A stretch of 64,000 nucleotides of DNA from Galbula dea (lineage: Eukaryota; Chordata; Aves; Piciformes; Galbulidae): contig VWZX01004686.1 in assembly GCA_013399015.1 (NCBI GenBank), positions 124,001 to 188,000 of the forward strand. The letters are read 5' to 3'. Position numbers and translations under genes: made by a program. This document shows positions 24,001 to 36,000 of this stretch, piece by piece (the first letter of the stretch is position 1; each line of letters opens with the position of its first letter). A model generated the notes under the pieces. The model saw only the letters and a program-made list of their open reading frames with translations. It had not been told where the DNA came from and did no database searches.

Positions 24001-27000
24001 TCTTAATGTCTGTATCCCTCCAATAAGTTATTTTGAAAGTATAAGAATATGGTTCAGGCTTCCTGAATAGCCAGCTGGACAGTTTGCATTGATGCTAGAA
24101 AGCATAAAGGGGAATTTGGCCTGCTTGTGGCAGGCATCCTGTGGGCATTACAGGCACTGCTACTCTGCCGTCTGTGATAGGTTACTGCCTCATGAGAAAG
24201 GTGCTGAAAATCCCGGTTAAAATCAGCTTCAGTTGGTCTGGTTTCACATGCGAAAGCCTGCAGATAAAATAATGAACACAGAACGTGATCATCAGGCAGG
24301 TGTTCAAAAGAAAGAGTTCAACTGATAAGGATCTCTGGGAGTCTTGCAGCTTTCAAGATGTTGCATAGTCCCTTTTTGAAACTACTTCACCTTAGAGTGA
24401 AATTTAAGTCTTGTTCCTATTCAGCTTCTGCTGGGTCAGAGCTATGCTATGCTAGTACAAAGCAGCAGTTGGAGCTGATTTGTTTTATAGCTGCTGACAA
24501 GCTGAATTGAGTCAAGTATAGGTTTTTATACTTTCACTTGACAAAGACACAAGCAGCAAAATTATTCCTCATCCTTATGAGTAATATGCTAGCTTTCGAG
24601 AGACTTTTCTTCTTAAAATAAAGCAAGTGTCTTCTTTTTATTTTAGATACAACACACCGTTCAAGACACAGATTCAGAAATGGGTGCACAATCTTTCCAC
24701 CACAATAGATATCATTGAGAACTGGCTGACTGTGCAGAACTTGTGGATTTACTTAGAAGCTGTTTTTGTTGGCGGTGACATAGCAAAGCAGCTTCCAAAG
24801 GTTTTCAGACATGCCTTTTTACAGTTTGATTTTCTACATTTTTAAAATAAAACTTAACTGTGATGTCATAGTTGACACAGTATCATAAACTTCATTTTTT
24901 CTGGTATTTAACTAGTACTAATAGTGACAAGACTAGTTTTAGGCTTGCTAAGAACTTAGGTGGACAATGCCCGTAGAAGAATTGTGTTAGAAGGAAGAAT
25001 AAAAGTGTGTGAGCTAGTTGGTCTTTTTATTTCCAGGTTGTAAAATTGTTAACCAATGTGTAAGTGTTGTGCCTGGTAGTAGCCTAGCCTAGTTAGATTA
25101 GCTTAGTAATGCATACCACTAGCCTAGGAATCCTTATCTTAGATTTTTCTTTTCAAATTAAAAATTAACTTTAGTTTTTAGAAAAAACACCTTCAAATTT
25201 GAAGCATGCAATTCAACCTTAATGAGGTTTCTATCTTTTCCTCTAAGAATATTTGAAAGAGGAGTTAGATATCAGACTTGACAGTCAAGTATAAAATAAA
25301 CTACATTGTGTAAGCAGAACTGTGGTTTTCTATGCTGAAAAATCTTAAGAAATTGGGCACAGGATTACTGGTGAGACTACTGTGTGCCAATAAAAGTGCC
25401 TTTTCCCTCTTCCTTCCCTCCTCCCTTCCCTTTCACATTCTTTGTCATGTTTCAACAGGAAGCAAAACGTTTCTCTAACATTGATAAATCCTGGGTGAGG
25501 ATCATGACCCGAGCTCATGAAACATCTAATGTTGTTCAGTGCTGCATTGGAGATGAAATCATGGGGCAGTTACTACCACATTTACTAGAACAACTTGAAA
25601 TCTGTCAGAAATCACTCACGGGGTAAGATTACTACAAGACCACAGTCTTGGGCAGATGGTTGTGAATTGTGTAACAAGGGAAAGAGCAATTGCTTGAGTA
25701 CTGTCCCACAGACTTTGCAAAGATCATGTTATTTTTCAACTGCGAGTTCAGCTGAACAGAGCAAACAAGTTAGCAGGAAGATAACAGTAATTCCAAAGAA
25801 ATTACTAGCAGCTCACTGATAAATGTTTGATTTGTGACTAAGCTCCCACTCACTGTCTGTCTCTCTTGAAACCACAGCTTGTTTCAGCCTAGTTTCAATC
25901 CAGAAGGCAGTCTTGGTCTGTATGTCCTATTCAGACCCTTCACAAATCTAGGAGTAATTTGACATTAGAAACCTAAGTAACAAGTGACAGACAATATAAC
26001 AATATTTCATTTTGTTTTAGTTTCTTTTCTTTTTACTGATGCTTACAGTATGGCAAATACTAAAAGCTTTTCTTTAAATGGTCTAGTGGTTAGGATTTGG
26101 CGCTGTCACCACTGGGACCTGGGTTCAATTCCTGGTCAGGGAAGAGTTGTTGTGACCTAGTCTTAGAGAATCCTGCTCTGGTGGGGGGGGGGGGGGCTAG
26201 ATTATCTTTCGAGGTCCGTTCCAGCTCCTAACATCCTGTGAAATGATTTCTGACGCTAAAAGAGTAGCTTTAAAACAGGTGCTTAGCATGGGGTATGATG
26301 GATAGGAATTGTTGCGATTGTCACTGCTAAAAATGGCAGTGTGTTGTGAGAAATGTCACCTTTAAAGGGGAAAAGATATATACATGAAAAGAATTCACTT
26401 ACTATTTCCCCACTCACCCCACTTAATTTTTTTAAAAATGCAGGTACCTGGAGAAAAAACGCCTCCTATTTCCACGATTCTTCTTTGTGTCAGATCCTGC
26501 TCTCTTAGAAATTCTTGGTCAGGCATCAGACAGTCACCATATACAGGCACATCTGCTGAATGTCTTTGATAACATTAAAACTGTCAGGTTCCATGAAAGG
26601 GTATGTACTGCCCACACCTCAATATTATATTTGTTCAAATTAACAATGTGCAATACTTGTTAAATGAGAAAGCTACCTTGGTACATAGGGCATTCAAATG
26701 TTTTAAAAAGCTCAACAGATGTTTGCTGCTGTGTAGGCTTTCTTCATTCAAGATTTACACCTGGTGTACTGTGTCTAGTTCTGGGGTCCTCTAGCATAGA
26801 AAGGATGTGGACCTCTTGGAGCAGGTCCAGAGGAGGGCCACAAAAATGGTCAAAGGACTGGAGCACCTCCCCTACGAGGACAGGCTGAAGGAATTGGGGT
26901 TGTTCAGCCTGGAAAAGAGAAGGCTTAGAGGGGACCTTATAGTGGCCTTTCAGTACCTGAAGGGGGATTATAAGGTAGAAGGGGAGAGACTTTTCACCTG

Positions 27001-30000
27001 GTGGGATTGCAACAGGACACAGGGGAATGAATATAAGATGAAGGAGGGAAAATTTAGGCTAGAGATTAGAAGGGGGTTTTTACCCAAAGGGTGGTGAGGC
27101 ACTGGGGCAGGTTGCCCAGAGAGGTTGTGGAGGCCCCACCCCTGGCAGTGTTTAAGGCCAGGCTGGATGTGTCCCTGGATGACCTGGTCTAGTGCATGTG
27201 GCGTCCCTGCCCATGGCAGGGGGGTTGGAACTAGATGATCTTTAAGGTCCCTTTCAACCTGAGCCATTCTATGATTTAGTTTCATATCCTCATGTATGTA
27301 ATAGGAAAATTCTGTATAGAATAGCAAAGAATAAGAAAATATTTGCACCGGTACATACGCTTCAGAAAAAGCATCCAGATACTGAAATGTCTTCTCTGGT
27401 TTAATATAGGCTAGCATCCTCTCAGATAAGCTTCTGATTCTTTATGAGCATATTTGTATCTTTAGGTTGCCTATAATTGTACTTTTTCATTCATTTTTTG
27501 ATTGTAGGAAAAAGTGTATCTAGTTTCTCATCTGTTTCTGAGTTATGTTTATCATCCCTTCAGAGATACTGTTTGAAGAATAATTTTCTTGTACCTTTTA
27601 CAAGAACAGATAGCAAACAAACAAAAAAATCTTTTTCCAGTGTATGTATACATTTTCATAGAAATTCACTACTTCCCCATGCATTTGAAACGGCTTTGAT
27701 TGACCATGTTCCTTAACTTTTGTGTTTACATTATTTTCGACTGTAAGGCAGTAAATATTTTTAGGATATTAACCCACCAGTAACTGGGGAAGGTTTCCTT
27801 TATTGTGACTGGAAACTGGATGTTGCCATTGCAGCTTCGGTGGAATGCAGGAATTGACAGTGTATTGGTGTTTTTCTCCTTGTTCAGATGACAGTATTTT
27901 ATTTAAAGCCTTTCTGTGCACCAAAAGTAATGATTTAAATGTTTTTTCATTGTACTTAAGTTGGTATAATTTAGTAGTTACCTAAAAAGTTCAAAGGAGT
28001 GATGGCAGAAAAATCAGACATTTTTGGTAAAGGTAAAAATAAATCTATAAACATAAAATGTTCTTTGTTTTATTAGATCTATGATTGTATATTGTCGATT
28101 AGTTCACGAGAGGGGGAGACCGTCGATCTGAGTAGACCTGTAATGGCTGAAGGTAATGTGGAAGTTTGGCTCAATTCTCTGTTGAAGGAATCCCAGTTGT
28201 CACTGCATCATGTCATTCGCCAGGCAGCTGCACACATCCAGGAAACTAGTTTCCAGCTGACTGAATTTCTTTCTACTTACCCAGCCCAGGTAATAGTGTT
28301 GTTAAATCACTGAAGTATCATTCACAGATATAACACATTGATGATTTTTTTCTTGTCTTTGCAATCAAACTTGCAGCCAATGTTATAAATGCAAGCCTGA
28401 CATTTAAATTTATCTTAACCACCTCAGTCTTTTAAGTTACTGTTTACATATCTGAAACCGATAGAAGAAAACTTACCAGGAATCTGGTGTTCAAAAATAA
28501 TGCTGACTATGATAAATTAATGCAATAGAGTTAACATTATTTTTTTAAAAATTAATTCTTTTTTCCTGAAGGAAAAGTAGTAAAATTGTATGTTTGTTTA
28601 CATATTCAGGAAAAAACCTGTAAGTATCGCTAAAGATTTGAAGCTGAGGGTAGTGCTGAGGGTAAATTATTTTCTAAGTAGAAGCTTTTTCACTGGTGGC
28701 AGGAATGTTGTTGGGGAGGGAATAAAGTGTTTGTGAATTATTGAGAAAATATTTTAAATGGAAGCATTAATTATTTACTGATTAGTTATTAATTATATTA
28801 ATTATATACTGTGTTTATATATATATGCTGTAAATTATCTTGAATGGTTGTGTCAGCAGTGCACCATTGGCATTATCTGCAAGACTGAAGTGTGGACTTC
28901 ACTCTGTTTATGAATGGAGTTGGAACACATTAAAAAGATGCATACATTGAATAATCTTTATATGACTGCATGATAAATAGTTTTATACAAATAGTATTAG
29001 TATGATTTATTTAGTTTACCTACGTCTGTGAACGTACATTTTAGGTGAAATAGAAAAGATTATCAAGCATATACTTTTGTGTTTCCTAAGGTTGGGTTGT
29101 TAGGGATCCAGATGATTTGGACAAGAGACTCAGAAGAAGCTTTGAGTAATGCCAGATATGATAAAAAAATTATGCAAAAGACCAACCAATTTTTCCTGGA
29201 TCTTCTGAACATGCTGATAGATATGACAACAAAAGATCTTACCCAAGTCGAGCGAGTTAAATATGAGACATTAATCACTATTCATGTTCATCAGAGGGAC
29301 ATTTTTGATGGTCTGGTAAGTGCTGAAGAATTTACAATGAGTTATGAGGCTGTTTCCATTTAAAACAATGTGAAAGAACACAAAGAAAATATGAACACCT
29401 GTGAACTCCTGCCTCGGGATAAACATTTATTTTCAGTACTCTGTGATAGCATGACCTGGAGGATTATAAAAATACGGATGTTGCTTTGATCCATGTCTTA
29501 GTTTCCCTTTAAGTAATTCAGTGCTTTTTTCAACCCCCAAGCAATAGCAGAATTTTACAATGATTTCTGTTGGCCCACTTAAGTTAGGTGCTTCTGTTGC
29601 ATGATCAGTTAGGGATTTCTTTTTCCTCATACATAGTGCTGCAAGAAAATGTCCTTTCTGTGGTCTACACTGCATGTTTCAAGGAGTAAATAGAGTAAAT
29701 ATAGAGTTATAGTTATAACTCCATATTTAGAGTTATAAACTTTTAGGAAGAAGTTTGAGCTTGATTGAAGCTTCAGTCTCCTCTGTTCTAGTTTCAGTAG
29801 CATACCTGATTATTACTTAGGGATTTATTTACTTCACACCTTCTCATGCTGTGTCATATAATACTAGCATTAGGAAAATGAATGCATTTACTGCCTAAAC
29901 AATCAAACTTAAAAGCTAGCATTACCCTCTTACCTATAGGAAGCTCTGGACTTGACTCTGAAATTAAGTTGAGAAAAGAATTACTGAGTTTTAACCCATT

Positions 30001-33000
30001 GCTGATAGGCAAGCACCTATCTTTTCGTTGTTATGTAAAGTACAATTTTTAGATACAACTGGGAGGGCATCTTTTTTTTTAATCCTCTTTTAATATTCAG
30101 GTGGCCCACTTTGAACTACTCCCAGCTGTATTAAATTTTATAATATCTGCACCATGACACTGTCACTAAATATCTTTTTTTCCAATTCTTATGACTTTTT
30201 AAAAAACATCCAGTATCACATAATGTGCTTCCAACTCATATGGAAAAGGAAAATGGTACAGATGAGTAAAAGAAATGGCAGTTTTAATGTTAAATGAACT
30301 TAATGACTTTTGTTTGAGGCTTATACACTGTTCATTTGTGTTTAGAATTTTGAAACAGTTGTCTATACCCTGAAGTTCCTTTGCCTTAGTATAGGTTTCA
30401 GTGACAACAATAACAATTTTTGTGTAAAAATCAAGATAGGGTCCCTACTGTTCTTGTGTTACTAGATGTTCTTTATGGCAGTGTTGCCTTTACAGTACTA
30501 CTTAGAGGATATAATATAAATGCAAAAGTAAATGTTAACCATGGATACTACTGTCTTTTTTTTCCCCCCATTTTCTTAGTGTTGCATGCATATCAAGAGC
30601 CCTACGGACTTCGAGTGGCTGAAACAGTGTAGATTTTATTTTAATGAAGACTCTGATAAAATGGTGATTAAGATAACTGATGTCAGTTTCACATACCAGA
30701 ATGAATTCTTGGGCTGTACTGACAGGCTTGTCATAACGCCTCTTACAGACAGGTGAAACACTGATTTTATTCCTTTATTATTTGACACCAGACCTAGGCT
30801 TTACAAAAGCAACTTAGTCATTCCTATTGGATGCAAAATAGATTTCTTCAGAACTTATACTTCACAATCTTACCAAAGTCAATAATTTTACATGAAATAC
30901 TTGAATATCTTTCTTTCTATACCTTACAATATGAATAGCACCCAGCTTAATTTCTGCCACATAATTGTGTGGTCCCCCCATATATGATGTATAGGACTGA
31001 TTCTTTTGTATGTGGGGCTAGTATACCTGACAGTCAGATACATCTAACAGATATACAGAGGGAGATACAGGACAAACATCAGTGTTTGTTTGCTTGGGGG
31101 CAAACTAATGAAAACGGCTAAGGAAGAACAGACAGGAAACACAATTTTATTCAGCCTCAATAGAATGGAGATCTTTGATTTAGAAGGATGTTGAAAGAAT
31201 TGCAGTCCTATTAACAGAGAGGTCTACCTACTTAGCTACAATAACAAAGAATACTGTATAAGCTATCATTGGCAAAATAAGTGTGTTGAGTGGAGATTGT
31301 TTGATTGTGTGGTTTTTTGATTTTTTTGTTATTGTTTTTAAATATTCCACACAACAAATTCTAGAGCTTTACTTTAGATGTAACTACTAGCTGGTGTTTT
31401 ACTGCATTACACATTGAAGTTTCATTTATGAAAATAGGATGCACTGTATGATCAAATTTTAACAGTGGATGAGAAAGAAAAGGTTAGCCATGTTTCATTA
31501 TTGTACTCCACAGTATAAGGTAGTTCAAAACTACTTCTGTTAAAGCAATTAAAGTAAAAGCTGTTGAGGGTCAAGTCTGGGCCGACCACCAACCCAATGA
31601 CAGACGCTCCCTGTTACTCCCTCTTCCCCTCCACGGGCAGGGAAAGGGGGTAAAAGAGAGACAGAGAGACTTGTGGATTGGAAAATAAAACTAAAACTAT
31701 TTCTTCTGGTAGCATTCTGAAGTCTTTACCTTCTGGCCAATCCATGGTCAATTCTACAATTCCTGGACAATTGGTATTTCCTATCCGAGCTCTCTGTGTG
31801 ATTAATGCAACCCATTTACTCCATGTAGCATCAGTGACATGATCAGTGGAAGAAACCTTGCTCTTGAACATCCAGCCTAACGCTGGTAGCTGTGGTGCCA
31901 GGAGGAGCTATACTTCAGTAGCAATTACTTCCAAAGAAGCTCAGACTCCTTCATATCCAAACTAAAATAGGCAACATCTCTGTATGTACTTTCTTTCCTT
32001 CTCATGAGCCTTCAGGTTGTTGGTTATTATCTGTTTTTCCACTTTATGTGTGAGAAGATGAGTGTTAATATTACCTTTATCAGAGGCTGAGTGAAGGATT
32101 TTTCTTCTTATTGATTTAAATTGTAATTGAGGCATATAATTTCAGCAGTTTCCTTGTCTCCTTAAATCAGACCTTCCACATATAACACACTTCACAAAGT
32201 TCCTCTGGAACCATATAGAAAACTGTGTGCTGCAGCCCATTAAGTGATAATCTGTTGCATTTTAGATGTTACATCACTTTGGCTCAAGCTTTAGGCATGA
32301 ACATGGGTGGAGCCCCTGTGGGACCTGCAGGAACTGGGAAAACTGAAACCATCAAAGACATGGGACGGTGCCTTGGAAAATATGTAGTGGTCTTCAACTG
32401 TTCAGACCAGATGGATTTCCGAGGACTTGGGAGGATCTTCAAAGGTAAGATGTGGACCAAAGGTAAGATGTTGGCCAAAATGGCCAACTGTATCCTGGGG
32501 TATGTTAGGCACAGTATCACTAACAGGTCAAAAGAAGTAATTGTCCCATGATGCTCAGCATTAGAGTGGCTTCATCTCAAATATTGTGTGCATTTTTGGG
32601 GTCAGCAATGTAGGAAGCGTATAAAAATATTAGAATGTGTCCAAAGAAAAGCAATAAAGGTGGTAAAAGAGCTAAAGGGTGTGACATATGAGGAAAAGCA
32701 ATAAAGATGGTGAAAGAGCTAAAGGGTGTGACATATGAGGAATGGCTGAATATACTAGGTTGGTTCAGCTGATGAGGAGAGTGATGGATGCCTTCATTGC
32801 TGTCTACAACTTCCCCATGAGAAGCGGAGAGGGAGGTGCTGGCTGAAGTCTTCTCTCTGGAGTTTTGTGATAGGACTTGAGGGAATTTCTTAAAGATGTG
32901 TCAGGAAAATGTTCTTCATTTAGAGGGTGGTCAAATGCTGGAACAAGCTCCCCAAGGAAGGAGTCAGGGCCCTAAGCCGGTCGTTGTTCAAGTAGTGTTT

Positions 33001-36000
33001 AGACAACACTCTTAGATATATGGTTTCACTTTTAGGTAGCCCCGTTTGGAGTCAAAATTTGGACTTGGTCCTCATGAGCCCTTTACAACTTAGGGTATTC
33101 TGTGGTTATGTGATTCCATGGACTCTGTGTGAAACAAACAAACAAACAAAAAACAAAACAAACAAAAAACCCCAAACCAAAATCAAAGTCAATAGATAAT
33201 TATCAAGTGGCTTTCAGCCTTTTAATAAATGCAAGTAATTAACATCTTGTTATGAACATAAAATACATTTGCAACACTGTCTTCAAGAAATAGAAATGTC
33301 TGAAAACATAAGACAGTTTGTGAAAGAACACAAAAAGGCACTTGAAATAATCAAGGGAGAATGTCAGTATTAAAACAAATAAGCTGTGAAGTTTACTGCT
33401 GAACTGTTGGAATGTGTTGCATTCTGATTTCAGTATTTTGTCTCCTTCGAATGTCAAAGTTCCTATCAGTTAAAAGAAGTACATAAATAGCACTATGTGT
33501 CTTAAAACCAGTTGGCACAGCCCACTGAAATTAGATGCAGATGACGTTTTTTTCCCCCTGGCACCTGAAATTGATACCTGTAAATCATTGCAGATGTTGA
33601 ATTGGAGATCAAGTGGAGGTCCTTGGCTCTTATGTTGTTGCCAGTGACTTTGTTGATGATTTTTTTGTTTTATTTTCCCAAAATATCCAAGGAAGAATGA
33701 AATTCTGGCACACACTGACTCCTAACTTCTTTCCAGGTGAAAGAAACTTCATTGCGACTTTTAATCTGTGAAGAGAGCTATTGAAAACCCACCATATTTT
33801 CTTAGTCTTATTGCAGGATATTTTTGGGGGAAATAGGGAAGAACAGTGAAACATTCAAGATACTGAGAGAGGATGCAGAAATTGAAGGATGTAGTATCAT
33901 AGAGAAGCTTGAGGAATTTTGCAACTTTGTGAATTCTTGCTTGAAAAAGAATTTAACTCTTCTTATCCCTTTCCCAACCCTCAACTATAAACATTTGCTC
34001 AGATGCTTAGTTGCTTTTCTCTTTGAAGGTCTTGCTCAGTCTGGCTCCTGGGGTTGCTTTGATGAATTCAATCGTATTGATTTGCCAGTACTATCAGTAG
34101 CTGCACAGCAAATTGCAATTGTGTTGACGTGTAAGAAGGAACATAAAAAAAGCTTTATTTTTACTGATGGAGATAATGTGGAAATGAACCCAGAATTTGG
34201 CATCTTTCTTACTATGGTAGGTATTCAGTAGGTTTCTAATATGCCAGTGTTGCTTGTACGATAATCACTTCTAACCTGGTATGTTAAATGTACTTGCTAA
34301 CTCTTACAAATCACTCAGTTTTTAGAACTCTCTGGCAGTTGGAGAACATTGAGCATTAAAACAAAGACAATTTACAGGGTTTTGTATCAATGACATCAAG
34401 CACATGCAATTAATGAACGCAGCCAGTGTTGTAAATACAATTTGTTTTCTCAATGTCAGATTACTTCTGTATGCTACATTCTGGTTCCCAAAGTATGCTT
34501 TTTGCTGCAAGTGCAAAAAAATTACTGTAGCTATATAGGTAGAAGTAGCCTGTAAAAACAGGACCTATAAGAGAAATACTGTTTTGAAGTGTCTAGGTGG
34601 AACATTTTTCATACCTGAAGGACGTAAGGGGGGCTGAAATGCTGTAGAGATATGGCGGTAAATCTGCATGGCAATTCATTTTTACATGTGATTTAAAGCC
34701 AAAAAACTGCTTGTCTAACTAGATTACACGTTTCTTTGTTGATTCTTCTGTTGTCAGCTTCAAAATCTGTTCTTCTCTCCAGAATCCAGGATATGCTGGA
34801 CGGCAAGAACTTCCTGAAAACTTGAAGATTAACTTCCGTTCAGTGGCTATGATGGTTCCTGATCGTCAAATCATAATTCGTGTCAAACTGGCTAGTTGTG
34901 GTTTCATTGCTAATGTTGTATTGGCAAGGAAATTCTTTACACTGTACAAGCTGTGTGAAGAACAACTGTCAAAGCAGGTGATTATTTTCATGTGAGGAAA
35001 AATACATGGGATGTCATAAATTAGTATCCATGTAAAGAAAATAGAGAAGTTCGTATTCACTAAGCTAAATGACATCAGTCTCTGCTGTTCTGGAGGATTA
35101 ACTCTACGTGTTATTTGTACAAGGATGGGACTGTAATTCAGAATACAACTTATTATTAAGATGTAGATTTCATAAATGTTGCTAACTGGGGTAAATAAAG
35201 GGCTTATATACTAGTTGGTCTTATAGAGTGGAATGAGAGGCATTTGGTTTGTGCTTCTTGTGCTTGTTTAGATGTTTTTCAAATAAAGTCAGTTTCTAAT
35301 GTCCACAGAGTATTCAAAGTAGTACTGCTAGTTTATTTCTTAATAGTCCTTGGAAACTTTATCTTGGTTCAAAGACTTTGTATTACATTTCTGTTTTCTG
35401 TCACACCTTCTTACACTTTAGTTGATGGTAGCAGTGAAGTTGCCCATAGTCACGCAGCCAAACACCAGTTGTTGGATATAAGGAGGCATTTGTGCCACAA
35501 GTACCACTTCTTATACAAATCCATATCTTAAATGGCAAATAAAAATTGTTTCATCCCTGTTAACTCAGGGAAAATGTTCCCAAACTTTTCATATCTTCTA
35601 GGTGCATTATGATTTTGGCTTGCGGAATATACTGTCAGTGCTACGTACATTAGGAGCAGCAAAAAGAGCAAATCCCACGGACACTGAGTCTACCATTGTC
35701 ATGCGTGTGCTCAGAGACATGAACCTGTCTAAACTAGTAAGTTCTGATGGCCTGGTAAATTAATTACACTGCACTTTGGAGCTGTGTGGGTTATTGGAAA
35801 TACAATTTAAATCTGTTGAGGTGATCACTGGAAGATGTGGCCTTTACACCTAGGCTATCTTGGAAATGTTTCATTCTGTGGATGGATGGTCTTGGGCACG
35901 AGTTTTGGCTGGAATAATTTTCTTCATAGTACCCTGTATGGGGCTGGAGAGGGTGTGAGTGGGAGACTGCATGGTGCATGGCTGCTTATCTGGGTTGAAC

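Noticed and set aside
26079..26143. Functional tRNA-Glu gene
   Set aside because: The acceptor stem does not pair, the anticodon stem has a mismatch, and the anticodon position reads GTC. It is a decayed derivative.
33824..34028. Open reading upstream of exon w26 that could extend the exon
   Set aside because: The frame needs a non-ATG start, the segment has no dynein similarity, and w25 joins exactly to 34029 in phase at ctttgaag.
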